Of a DNA stretch of 64,000 nucleotides, positions 20,141 to 27,246 are shown piece after piece. The notes beneath the pieces were generated by a model. It saw only the letters and a list, made by a program, of their open reading frames with translations, was not told where the DNA came from and did not search any database. Position 1 is the stretch's first letter; every line of letters starts with the position of its first letter. The stretch comes from Cryobacterium sp. GrIS_2_6 (lineage in GTDB: Bacteria; Actinomycetota; Actinomycetes; Actinomycetales; Microbacteriaceae): positions 2,356,001 to 2,420,000 of the forward strand of contig NZ_JAXCHP010000001.1 of assembly GCF_035984545.1 (NCBI RefSeq), given 5' to 3'. The translations under genes were made by a program, and so were the position numbers.

Positions 20141-20216
20141 GAATTCGACGGAGTTTTTGGGTTCCGGGTACGTGAGAGGGCGTTTTCGGCCCTGAGACCC
20201 AAAGTCCGACGAATTC
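20141..20216. repeat. Long imperfect palindrome downstream of the lipoprotein gene
   Basis: GAATTCGACGGA (20141-20152) pairs with TCCGACGAATTC (20205-20216) with one mismatch, and the pairing continues inward through a TTTGGGT/ACCCAAA segment and an AGGGC/GCCCT hairpin. It may terminate the lipoprotein transcript. It is the first of two palindromes in the gene-free stretch 20114-20500. Confidence 0.6.
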
Positions 20217-20308
20217 GCCGGGCAAGCGGATGCCGGGCGCGGCGATGCGCGTCGGCTCCGCGCATCCGCCGCCCTGACGCGCGGCCTGTGACACCCGCCA
20301 TGCTCAGT

Positions 20309-20386
20309 GGCGCTGAGATTGCCCGGTTCCGCCGACATGTCCCGGCCTACGGCGCCATCTCGGCGCGAACGGGCAATCTCGGCGCC
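20309..20386. repeat. Inverted repeat upstream of tRNA-Arg
   Basis: A 17-bp arm (GGCGCTGAGATTGCCCG, 20309-20325) is matched at 20370-20386 with one mismatch. The interior 44 bases are GC-rich. It precedes the tRNA gene by about 115 bp. It could be a dispersed intergenic palindrome; no gene is seen here. Confidence 0.6.
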
Positions 20387-20500
20387 CGACCGACATCCGA
20401 CTGCCGGCAAAACACCCGCGCTGGATGGCCGCGGCACTCCCGGCAAGGTGCCTATGCGAACACCGGCCGCCCGGATGCTGGTAACCTAATGTTTTCCCTG

Positions 20501-20572
20501 GCCCCCATAGCTCAGGGGATAGAGCACTGCCCTCCGGAGGCAGGGGCGGCAGTTCGAATCTGCCTGGGGGCA
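20501..20572 (+). tRNA. tRNA-Arg (anticodon CCG)
   Basis: The sequence folds into a standard cloverleaf: acceptor arms GCCCCCA and TGGGGGC with discriminator A, D-arm GCTC...GAGC, anticodon stem CTGCC/GGCAG with loop CTCCGGA (anticodon CCG), and T-arm GGCAG-TTCGAAT-CTGCC. CCA is not encoded in register. The 3' half is the integration site of the element that follows; the element restores the tRNA, so the gene is intact. Confidence 0.95.
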
Positions 20573-20575
20573 CAC
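20532..20575 (+). repeat. attL core (3' end of tRNA-Arg)
   Basis: This 44-bp segment, from CTCCGGAGGC in the anticodon loop through the T-arm and acceptor to GGGGGCACAC, is repeated without change at 25879-25922. It marks the left junction of the integrated element. Confidence 0.9.
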
Positions 20576-20634
20576 CAATAAATTCCTGATCAGAAGCTAG
20601 TTCTTCTCAGGAGATTTCAGCCCAGAACCGCTCG

Positions 20635-20656
20635 TGGCAACAGTTTGGCAACACTT
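20635..20656 (+). promoter_or_regulatory. Candidate integrase arm-type site, left end
   Basis: TGGCAACA-N3-TGGCAACACTT. The same sequence with a different 3-base spacer is found at 25754-25775 near the right end and at 30507-30528, always in the same orientation. Its position about 60-125 bp from the att cores and its conservation in otherwise diverged flanks point to integrase or excisionase binding. No gene is present in 20573-20832. Confidence 0.65.
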
Positions 20657-20832
20657 TTTTGACTCTCGACCTGATCGAAGGCCGTCAAAATGGCCCGAAA
20701 TGCGTCCCGAGGTTGCAGAATCGCCACGCACTCATGTCGGCAACGGTCGTACTGAGGCACTCGTCTTGATCCCGATGTGCGTTCACGTCAAACGCGGTCT
20801 GGGTCGATCGCCCTCGACAGTAGGCTCAAGCC

Positions 20833-21282
20833 ATGATTCGCCTGCGTAAGACGCGTTGGAAGATCGCCTACATCCTTATCGGGGTGATCGCGCTGGCCGC
20901 AATCGAAATTGCGATCCAGCCGTTGATGTTCCCGAATCCGATGTCTGCCGTGGTCGCAAACTCGCTGACTGTCCTGCTCTATTTCGGAGGTGTGCGATCC
21001 TTCCGCGGAGTGGGCGAACCCATAGAACCACCCCGCGCCTGGTGGAGGATGACTTCCCGGCCACGAGCCGGATACATCATTGGATCGCTCCTCGTACTGA
21101 GCTCCGCCAATGGTGTGCTCGTTGCGATCACTGGGCCACCGGAATTGATATTCAACGTCGCGATCAGCGTAATGGTCGACGCATCACTGGCGTTCTTGTA
21201 CTTCAGGTCCTCGACCCGGCTCCGAAAAGCGCCACCGCGCACTGTGCAAGAAGTGCCGCGCTGGAAGCCCCTCAAGAGCTAG
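20833..21282 (+). CDS. Small four-helix membrane protein, unknown function
   Basis: The 149-residue protein has four predicted membrane segments (about residues 10-28, 39-54, 78-97, 104-124) and a basic C-terminal tail (RTVQEVPRWKPLKS). No family is recognised. It is the first cargo gene of the integrative element, 69 bp before the exonuclease gene on the same strand. GC and codon use are a little less biased than in the housekeeping region. Confidence 0.55.
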   Translation: MIRLRKTRWKIAYILIGVIALAAIEIAIQPLMFPNPMSAVVANSLTVLLYFGGVRSFRGVGEPIEPPRAWWRMTSRPRAGYIIGSLLVLSSANGVLVAITGPPELIFNVAISVMVDASLAFLYFRSSTRLRKAPPRTVQEVPRWKPLKS

Positions 21283-21350
21283 CTGTATTGAGCCGACACC
21301 TCGATGCCGGTTTCGGGATCGAGCGGCTTTGGAAGTCATACGATCAACTT

Positions 21351-22730
21351 ATGGTCGACGAGCGTTCAACTTCCACGGTTCCTGCCGGTTGGTACAACGA
21401 CGGCACTGGTACCGGCACGATCCGATGGTGGGATGGCTCAGCATGGACGAACAACGTCCAGCCCGCTCCCGACGCGCCGGCACCGCAACCATCCACACCG
21501 CACGGTTTCGGCTTTGCCGTGATCGACTTCGAAACCACCGGCCTCTTCCCCGGCGGCCACGACCGCGTCGCGGAAGTAGCCGTCGTCCACGTCGCTCCAG
21601 ACGGCACGATTGAGGGCCGCTGGGACACCCTGATCAACCCCGAGCGCGACCTCGGCCCGCAACACATCCATGAAATCCAAGCCCGAGACGTGCTGTCGGC
21701 GCCCACCTTTCGGGACGCCGCGCCTGAGCTCATTGCACTGCTGTCCGGTCGCGTCCTCGTCGCGCACAACGCGAACTTCGACACCCGATTCCTGGACGCA
21801 GAACTGACCCGGCTGGAGTATGACCCAGGCGTGACGATCTCTGCAATCTGCACCATGGTGCTTGCCACCGACATAATCCCCGGCGCCGGGTGGTCACTCG
21901 CGGATTGCTGCGACCACTTCGACATCGACCTGACCGGCGCCCACCGCGCTTCGGTCGACGCCCTCGCTACCGCTTCCTTGCTGTCCGCGTACATGCAGGC
22001 GACTCCGGACTGGGCCTTGTGGGCGGACGCTGTCGGCAAGGCGGCCGCCGCACCCTGGCAGCCCATGGCCCCATCCGGTGTCCCGTGGAAACCTCGACCG
22101 GAAGCGGATGCGCCCAGCATCCATTTCTTGGAACGCATCACCAACCGTCTGCCAGCGCATGACGGACCTGTTGACGAGACCGCCTATCTCGCTCTTCTCG
22201 ATAGGTGTCTTCTCGACCGTCTCATCTCGGAACATGAATCTGAGGATCTAGTTCGTGCCGCTGTGCAACTTGGTCTCGGTCGCGAGGACTGTGAGCGTCT
22301 GAACCTGCATTACTTCAGCAGCCTCGCCCAGGTGGCCTGGGCCGACAGCGTCATTACCGCTGAGGAGTCCGCCGACTTGCACGCTGTCGCCCACCTGCTT
22401 CACCTTCCCGACTCGGTCCTCTATGAAGCTCTCGACGCGCCACAGATCGCGACTGCACCGGGTCCGGCTGCCACCGGAACGATCAACGCAGAAGAATTCC
22501 ATTTGCTCGCAGGCGACGTGATCGTCCTCACCGGCGATATGCGCCGATCCCGAGAGGCCTGGACCATCGACCTTCAAGCACGCGGGTACATTGCCGGAGG
22601 ATGCATCTCCAAGAAGGTGAAACTCGTCGCCGCCGCCGATCCCGACTCCCTGTCCGGCAAAGCACGGAAGGCTCGCGACTACGGCATCACCATCGTCAGC
22701 GAAGAGGGGCTCGCTCGCCTACTGGGCTGA
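21351..22730 (+). CDS. DUF2510 / DnaQ-type exonuclease / TerB-like / BRCT multidomain protein
   Basis: The 459-residue protein has four parts. Residues 10-33 are a DUF2510-like motif (PAGWYNDGTGTGTIRWWDG). Residues 55-215 are a DEDDh 3'-5' exonuclease: VIDFETTG (Exo I), VAHNANFDTRF (Exo II) and HRASVDALAT (Exo III), with the catalytic acidic residues and histidine kept. Residues 265-365 look like a TerB-type helical domain. Residues 380-459 are a BRCT domain (VIVLTGDMRRS ... ISKKVKLVAAAD). This is the DNA polymerase III epsilon-like plus BRCT layout. It probably processes DNA or RNA ends, and a defence or element-maintenance role is inferred only from context. ATG 21351 was chosen because upstream codons overlap the previous gene. 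Confidence 0.8.
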   Translation: MVDERSTSTVPAGWYNDGTGTGTIRWWDGSAWTNNVQPAPDAPAPQPSTPHGFGFAVIDFETTGLFPGGHDRVAEVAVVHVAPDGTIEGRWDTLINPERDLGPQHIHEIQARDVLSAPTFRDAAPELIALLSGRVLVAHNANFDTRFLDAELTRLEYDPGVTISAICTMVLATDIIPGAGWSLADCCDHFDIDLTGAHRASVDALATASLLSAYMQATPDWALWADAVGKAAAAPWQPMAPSGVPWKPRPEADAPSIHFLERITNRLPAHDGPVDETAYLALLDRCLLDRLISEHESEDLVRAAVQLGLGREDCERLNLHYFSSLAQVAWADSVITAEESADLHAVAHLLHLPDSVLYEALDAPQIATAPGPAATGTINAEEFHLLAGDVIVLTGDMRRSREAWTIDLQARGYIAGGCISKKVKLVAAADPDSLSGKARKARDYGITIVSEEGLARLLG

Positions 22731-22823
22731 CCCGATCGTTGCAGTGAACGTGAGCTCGACGGCTTCTGTCACCTCAGTAAGCGATCGAGAGTCCGAGCTT
22801 CCTGCCCGAGTTCAAGGACGTGA

Positions 22824-23993
22824 TCAGAATTCTGTTTCGGGTGGCTGCCGTGGATCCCCGATCACCTCGGTATTCAGCGACGCGATGCTCTTCTGGATGA
22901 TGAGTTGATCGAGCGCCGACGAAACGGCATCCAGATCGCTGTCGAAGAGATCTGAGTACACGTCGAGGGTCACCGCGGCGGATGCGTGTCCGAGCATCCG
23001 CTGCACCGCCTTCACGTTCGCCCCGGCGCTGATGGCCAGGCTCGCTGCCGTGTGCCGCAGTTCGTGAGGGGCCAGCCCGGCGATGCCGACCTGCTCGGCG
23101 GCAGCGTCGAGCCAGCCCCGGCGGAACACCCTCCCGCGCAGCCAGCCACCCCTGGCTGCAGCGAAGACTGGGTCGCCGCCCTGCCGACCGCTCACGAGCA
23201 CGCGAAGGTCCGCGAGGATCGACGCGGGCACCGGGATCGAGCGGGCCTCGTAGTCCTTGGGCTGGCCTTCGATCTGCAATCCGTCGATCTCGACCACGGT
23301 GTGCTGCACCTCGAGCCGGCCACGCACGAAGTCGATGTCCTGCACCCGCAACCCGGAGGCCTCGCCCCAGCGCAGCCCGCAGTAGGCGAGCACCTTCACG
23401 AGCAGCCCATAGCCGTTGGACTGCCCGAGATACATGCCTCGCCCGATCGCGTCGACCGCCGCAGATAGGTCCCGCACCTGCTCATGCGTCAGGTAGCGCT
23501 TGGATGCCTTGTGCACCTTCGGCAGGTTGAGGCCGTGCGCCGGATTGGACGCGAGCCTGCCGTCTTTGACGGCCATCTGCAGGCTTCCGGACAGCACGTT
23601 GACGATCTTGCGCACGCTCGCCGGTCCCTGCGTCCTGGACAGCCCACTCGCCCAAGCCTGCACAGCCTGATGGTTGAGCGCGCCGAGTGGATAATTGCCC
23701 AGCTGCGGCCGGATGTGCCGAACGACAATGCCGCGCGCCCGCTCCCTCGACGTGGCGCGCCAGTCCGAGCGGCTGTCCATCCACAGGTCGAGCCACTCCC
23801 CCACGAGCACCCGTGCTTTCGAGGGATCGACGTAGGCTCCGCGGCTCTTGTTGACCTCGATGTTCGCGAGGAAGAGTTCCGCATCACGCTTGGTGCGGAA
23901 GCCACGCTTCTGCGTCTGGATATGGTCCGGCCGGCGATAGAGTACTCGATACCGTTTGCCTGAAGCCACTTGATAGGCGGTGATGCTTCCCAC
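22824..23993 (-). CDS. int: Site-specific tyrosine recombinase (integrase)
   Basis: The 389-residue protein is a phage-type integrase. It has an N-terminal AP2-like arm-binding region (residues 1-50, YRVLYRRPDHIQTQKRGF), a SAM-like core-binding domain (about 60-150) and a catalytic domain with Arg in CGLRWGEASGL, HELRH, the LGHASAAVTLDVYSDLF stretch with the second His and the nucleophilic Tyr. GTG 23993 is preferred, with AGGAG seven bases upstream; the open frame goes on to 24143. It is expected to integrate the element into tRNA-Arg. It is convergent with the exonuclease gene. Confidence 0.93.
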   Translation of the reverse strand: MGSITAYQVASGKRYRVLYRRPDHIQTQKRGFRTKRDAELFLANIEVNKSRGAYVDPSKARVLVGEWLDLWMDSRSDWRATSRERARGIVVRHIRPQLGNYPLGALNHQAVQAWASGLSRTQGPASVRKIVNVLSGSLQMAVKDGRLASNPAHGLNLPKVHKASKRYLTHEQVRDLSAAVDAIGRGMYLGQSNGYGLLVKVLAYCGLRWGEASGLRVQDIDFVRGRLEVQHTVVEIDGLQIEGQPKDYEARSIPVPASILADLRVLVSGRQGGDPVFAAARGGWLRGRVFRRGWLDAAAEQVGIAGLAPHELRHTAASLAISAGANVKAVQRMLGHASAAVTLDVYSDLFDSDLDAVSSALDQLIIQKSIASLNTEVIGDPRQPPETEF

Positions 23994-24332
23994 GATCCAG
24001 CTCCTGTCCGAGTCGATGTCGAGGACATCCTCCCCCGAACGACCGACACCCGACGGAATCGATCGACCGCCGGACGGAGGTCGAATCGTCAACCGGTGTG
24101 CGTCGTTGCGATGATCGTGAGTATCCACTGGCCTCCCCAACACCCCTGTTTCATCTGCGGTCTCGACAAACTGCCAGCGCTCCCTTGCTCGTCTCAGCGC
24201 CCTTCTTCAGAGTTCTCCTCAGCCGTCTATCTCGCACTTTTCGCCTCCACTCCTGCCTTCTCGTCTTCATCCATATCTTTCTCTTTCTCTCTTCTTTTCT
24301 TCTCCCCTCCCCTATCCTCATTTTCCATTTTC

Positions 24333-24444
24333 ATTTCCCTGATCAGCCACCACACCTTTACTTCCCAACCCCCCACACAATGCCGTTGGGTGTGGGGGGT
24401 TGGGAAGCGAGCGCAGCGAGGGTGTGGTGGCTGATCAGGGAAAT
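24333..24444. repeat. Nested long inverted repeat upstream of int and the XRE gene
   Basis: A perfect 24-bp outer repeat (24333-24356 with 24421-24444, core CTGATCAGCCACCACACC) encloses a perfect 18-bp inner repeat (24361-24378 with 24390-24407, CTTCCCAACCCCCCACAC). The two stems are offset by 4 bases on one side and 13 on the other, around an 11-base tip. It follows a strand-biased pyrimidine tract (24230-24340, CTTT/CCTC-rich). It sits in the 596-bp gap between int and the divergent XRE gene. It could be a bidirectional terminator, a replication or transfer origin, or a recombinase target. Confidence 0.75.
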
Positions 24445-24457
24445 AACCTCTCAAACC

Positions 24458-24510
24458 ATTCGTTTGCCTATTCGCTCTCAACGAATAGCCAAACGAATAC
24501 CCAAACGAAC
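24458..24510. repeat. Iteron-like repeats with inverted symmetry
   Basis: ATTCGTTTGCCTATTCG (24458-24474) faces CGAATAGCCAAACGAAT (24482-24498) with one mismatch. The second arm is repeated directly, sharing its last five bases, as CGAATACCCAAACGAAC (24494-24510). The spacing suggests a cluster of protein-binding sites, possibly for excisionase control or for a replication protein. No such protein other than the XRE factor is encoded in the element. Confidence 0.55.
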
Positions 24511-24549
24511 AGGTCTCTGGTCAGCAACGCGCCCGACCAGTTACACTGG

Positions 24550-24567
24550 TATATCTACTTAGATATA
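24550..24567 (+). promoter_or_regulatory. Palindromic operator upstream of the XRE-nucleotidyltransferase operon
   Basis: TATATCTACTTAGATATA is a perfect palindrome (8-bp arms, 2-bp centre) ending 22 bp before the XRE start codon. It overlaps where a promoter -10 region would lie and is AT-rich in a GC-rich genome. It is probably the autorepression site of the XRE protein. Confidence 0.6.
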
Positions 24568-24589
24568 GTGGGGAGAGGCCGGTGATTGA

Positions 24590-25165
24590 ATGAGCGCATC
24601 AGTTCTGCTCCGCGCATCGCGCCAGCGCCGCGGCATCAGCCAGGCCGATCTCGCCGCCCGCGCCCTCACGAGCCAGCCCGACGTGTCATCGATCGAGAGC
24701 GGCCGCAGAGTCCCCACCGTCGACACCCTGGAACGTCTGCTGCAGCAAACCGGCCACCGTCTCGTCGCTGTCCCGGGCGTCGGGCCGGATGCTGTCCAGA
24801 CCGCCGATCGAATCGCGAGCGCTCTCCGCGGGTCGGGGCGAGATGCCGCTTTGCGTGCCTTCCTCGACTACTCCGACCAGCTCGCGCGCGTGGCCGGAGC
24901 CGATCGGGTCATTCTGACTTTCGTCGAGCCAGCCTCGACCGGGTCCGCTGCGTGGGATGCCGCCCTGGCCGCCGTCGCTGAGCACTGGCTCAGCAAGGGA
25001 AAGTTGCCCAAGGCGCACTGGATTAACGATCCGAAACGGTTTCTTCCCAGCCCGCAGTCACCTCAGCTGGGCGAGTACGACCTCGAGCCCGACCCGACCA
25101 ACGTGCCGCTGGCGTTCCTGCGTCGTAACGTGCTCCTTGAACGAGAAACGCTGGCCAGCGTCTGA
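24590..25165 (+). CDS. XRE-family HTH protein, candidate antitoxin/regulator
   Basis: The 191-residue protein has an N-terminal helix-turn-helix (residues 5-55, RGISQADLAARALTSQPDV and SSIESGRRVPTVDTLERLL) and a ~120-residue C-terminal domain of unknown fold ending LRRNVLLERETLASV. It is coupled to the downstream nucleotidyltransferase (TGATG overlap). By analogy with other HTH-nucleotidyltransferase pairs it may repress the operon and neutralise the partner. That role is inferred, not seen. A perfect palindrome lies just upstream. Confidence 0.75.
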   Translation: MSASVLLRASRQRRGISQADLAARALTSQPDVSSIESGRRVPTVDTLERLLQQTGHRLVAVPGVGPDAVQTADRIASALRGSGRDAALRAFLDYSDQLARVAGADRVILTFVEPASTGSAAWDAALAAVAEHWLSKGKLPKAHWINDPKRFLPSPQSPQLGEYDLEPDPTNVPLAFLRRNVLLERETLASV

Positions 25166-25737
25166 TGGCCGGCCCACTCGATCTCCATGACCTCGTTTCG
25201 GGCCTTCGTGAGGTCGTGACGCGAGCGCGTAAGACCGGCATCCGTGACGTGTCTATCCGGATCGTCGGTGGAGCCGCGCTCCGGATCGCCTACTTCGAAC
25301 GTGCGACTACCGCCGACATTGATGCCCAGATCCAACCGCTAGACCAGCTCGAGCCCATCATCAGGCAGATCGCGAGCGAACGGGATTGGCCGGCCGATTG
25401 GCTCAATGACAAAGCGACCATATTCATCCCACGCTGGGGGCGCTCAGTCGAATGGGAAGCGCTCTTCGACGACGAGAACGTGTCCATCTGGATTGCACCC
25501 ATCGAAGCTCTGCTGGCGATGAAGCTCAACGCCGCGCGGCCCGGTCGCGACACCGAAGACATCGTTCACCTCCTCGTCCTAAACGACATCCACACGGTCG
25601 CCGCCGCAGAGCAGCTCTTCGAAGATTTCTATCCAGGAGACGCTCTGACCGAACGCGCCGTCCTGCTCCTCGAACGCATTTTCGCCAAGGGCCTTCCAAA
25701 ACGACCATCAACTCCACCACGCCCCGATTTTTCCTGA
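25165..25737 (+). CDS. Nucleotidyltransferase-fold protein (DUF6036/AbiEii-like), candidate toxin
   Basis: The 190-residue protein shows the minimal nucleotidyltransferase signature: IVGGAALRIAYFERATT followed by ADIDAQI, with Asp residues in the DxD-like position, then EALLAMKLNAARPGRDTEDIVHLL near residue 112, as in AbiEii-type and DUF6036 proteins. Such enzymes often modify tRNA or act as toxins of HTH-nucleotidyltransferase systems. It overlaps the XRE gene and is the last cargo gene before the right att site. Toxicity is not shown by sequence. Confidence 0.72.
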   Translation: MAGPLDLHDLVSGLREVVTRARKTGIRDVSIRIVGGAALRIAYFERATTADIDAQIQPLDQLEPIIRQIASERDWPADWLNDKATIFIPRWGRSVEWEALFDDENVSIWIAPIEALLAMKLNAARPGRDTEDIVHLLVLNDIHTVAAAEQLFEDFYPGDALTERAVLLLERIFAKGLPKRPSTPPRPDFS

Positions 25738-25753
25738 TGAATACCTTTGTTTG

Positions 25754-25775
25754 TGGCAACAAAATGGCAACACTT
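25754..25775 (+). promoter_or_regulatory. Candidate integrase arm-type site, right end
   Basis: This is the second copy of TGGCAACA-N3-TGGCAACACTT, 104 bp before the attR core, in the same orientation as the left copy. A small inverted repeat (CCTGATTGA, 25789-25797, with TCAATCAGG, 25827-25835) follows and may close the nucleotidyltransferase transcript. Confidence 0.65.
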
Positions 25776-25878
25776 GAGGGAAAAACAGCCTGATTGAGAC
25801 CGATACGGTGTGATCATAATGTGCCGTCAATCAGGACTTTCCCCAAATCAGCAAGGCGGCGAAACGGCCAAATTCGCT

Positions 25879-25922
25879 CTCCGGAGGCAGGGGCGGCAGT
25901 TCGAATCTGCCTGGGGGCACAC
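25879..25922 (+). repeat. attR core (tRNA-Arg 3' fragment)
   Basis: This is a perfect copy of 20532-20575 without the 5' half of the tRNA. The next base (25923) is the first base of the TGTC...GACA transposon, so the transposon went in precisely at the end of this att site. Confidence 0.9.
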
Positions 25923-25939
25923 TGTCGCGTGACACGCTA

Positions 25940-25970
25940 GTTCGGACTTTTGCCACCTAGTTCGGACGAA
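25940..25970 (+). repeat. Subterminal AGTTCGGAC repeats at the transposon left end
   Basis: CTAGTTCGGAC occurs at about 25937-25947 and 25957-25967. The same motif, inverted, occurs twice at the other end (near 30339 and 30419). Such paired motifs at both ends are typical transposase-binding sites of TniA/Tn7-like transposons. Confidence 0.55.
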
Positions 25971-26236
25971 CCGGCCGACACGATTGATAAGAGTCATGCC
26001 GCTGCCCTGCGTAGCCGCGGTGCCAATGCGGGCCTCAGCCTGTTGCGGTTGACGCACCCGAGCGAGATTTCTCTACGGACAGGTCAAACGCGACAGTTCT
26101 GCACGGGCGGACGGCGCAGTCCAGTCTCCGCGGGATCGTTCCCGTTGGAGGTTGTGTTTTGTCAACTTTAAACCGGCCATTTGAGCGCTAATTAACCTGC
26201 CATTGTGGCGCGGTTTCCGGCCATTTGATCAGGTGG

Positions 26237-26428
26237 TCAGAACGGCTGGTTTGTGGGGTCGGTTTCGTCGCCGTCATCGGCGGGGACGGCGGTGTTTTCG
26301 GTGGTCCATCCGGCGTCGGGATCGGCGAAGTCGTCTGGCCAGGGGGCTGGTCGGCCGTTGTCGTCCCACCAGCCTGTCTCGTGGTCGGCTGGCGCGTGGG
26401 GGCGCTCTGGTTGGGTGTGATCCTTCAT
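26237..26428 (-). CDS. Small acidic protein within the IS21 element
   Basis: A 63-codon frame begins at ATG 26428, with AGGA seven bases upstream, 87 bp downstream of istB. The product (MKDHTQPERPHAPADHETG...) is rich in Asp, Pro and Trp (GWWDDNGRPAPWPDDFADPD). It may be an accessory protein of this IS or simply open frame in a high-GC end. No family is recognised. Confidence 0.35.
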   Translation of the reverse strand: MKDHTQPERPHAPADHETGWWDDNGRPAPWPDDFADPDAGWTTENTAVPADDGDETDPTNQPF

Positions 26429-26514
26429 GAAGAAGTCCTGACTGCTGAGGGTGCGTGCGGTGGTTGGCGGGACCGTCGTGGGTCGCGTTCCGGGGTGGCC
26501 GGCCTGGTGGCGGG

Positions 26515-27246
26515 TCATTTCATGAGGGCGTGTTTGACTCGGTAGGACTCGCCGCGGAACTGCAGGAGCCGGCCGTGGTGGACGATGCGGTCGATGACGG
26601 CGGCGGCCATGTTGTCGTCGCCGAACACGGTTCCCCAGCGGGAGAACTCAAGGTTTGTCGTGATGATCAGGCTTCGTTTTTCATAACCGTCGGCGATGAC
26701 CTGGAACAAGAGCCGGGCGCCGTCGGTATCGATCGGCAAATACCCCAGTTCGTCAATGACGACGAGCCGGTTTCTCGCGATCGAGGCAAGTTCCCGATCG
26801 AGACGCCCTTCATCCTTGGCGCGGCGCAGCTGCATGACCAACGACGACGTCGTGAAGAAGCGGGCCGGAATACCTTGGCGGCAGGCGGCCGCGACCAACG
26901 CAGAGGCAAGGTGGGTTTTGCCGGTTCCGACGTCGCCATAGAGGACGAGGTCCTCGGCCTGGTTGATGAACTCCAGCGACGTCAGCGCTTCCCGGCCGTA
27001 GTCCTCGGGGAATTTGACGTTGGTGTAGTCAAACCCCGTCAAGGACTTCAGCGCCGGCAGTCGGGCGGCGCTCAGCAGCCGTTGGCGGCGTGATTCCTGT
27101 CGGGATTCGCGCTCGGCCAGAAGCATCCCGTGCAGGTACTCGCGTTGTTTCGGGGTGCCCTTCTCTGCCCATTCGGCCAGCACCGTGCCAGTCAAGGAAG
27201 ACTGTCGGCCGGTCTCGATGATGTCCTGGACTGTGACGAGGGTCAT
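26515..27246 (-). CDS. istB: IS21 transposition helper ATPase
   Basis: This AAA+ ATPase assists the IstA transposase in target selection. The 243-residue protein has Walker A LYGDVGTGKTHLASAL near residue 107 and Walker B LVVIDELGYLPID near 164. ATG 27246 overlaps the istA stop (ATGA), the coupling usual for this family. Length is standard and there is no frameshift. Confidence 0.95.
   Translation of the reverse strand: MTLVTVQDIIETGRQSSLTGTVLAEWAEKGTPKQREYLHGMLLAERESRQESRRQRLLSAARLPALKSLTGFDYTNVKFPEDYGREALTSLEFINQAEDLVLYGDVGTGKTHLASALVAAACRQGIPARFFTTSSLVMQLRRAKDEGRLDRELASIARNRLVVIDELGYLPIDTDGARLLFQVIADGYEKRSLIITTNLEFSRWGTVFGDDNMAAAVIDRIVHHGRLLQFRGESYRVKHALMK

Larger units (their letters stand above)
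20532..25922 (+). mobile_element. Integrative element in tRNA-Arg(CCG), 5.35 kb
   Basis: The element is bounded by a 44-bp perfect direct repeat (20532-20575 and 25879-25922). The first copy is the anticodon-loop-to-3' end of tRNA-Arg and the second is a free fragment. It encodes a tyrosine integrase and carries the same bipartite 22-bp site near both ends (20635-20656, 25754-25775), probably integrase arm sites. Cargo: a small membrane protein, a DnaQ/BRCT protein and an XRE-nucleotidyltransferase pair. There are no replication, transfer or capsid genes, so it is a mini-island or satellite, not a complete conjugative element or phage. Confidence 0.88.

Noticed and set aside
20856..21350. N-terminal extension of the DnaQ-BRCT protein to 20856
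   Set aside because: The extension overlaps the membrane-protein gene in another frame and has antisense-like composition. ATG 21351 starts directly before the DUF2510 motif.
24098..24562. Plus-strand frames in the pyrimidine tract (Ser/Phe/Leu-rich)
   Set aside because: They are low-complexity translation of a CTTT/CCTC tract and run through the giant hairpin. No start signal.
20573..25878. Prophage
   Set aside because: An integrase and att sites are present, but there are no capsid, terminase, replication or lysis genes.
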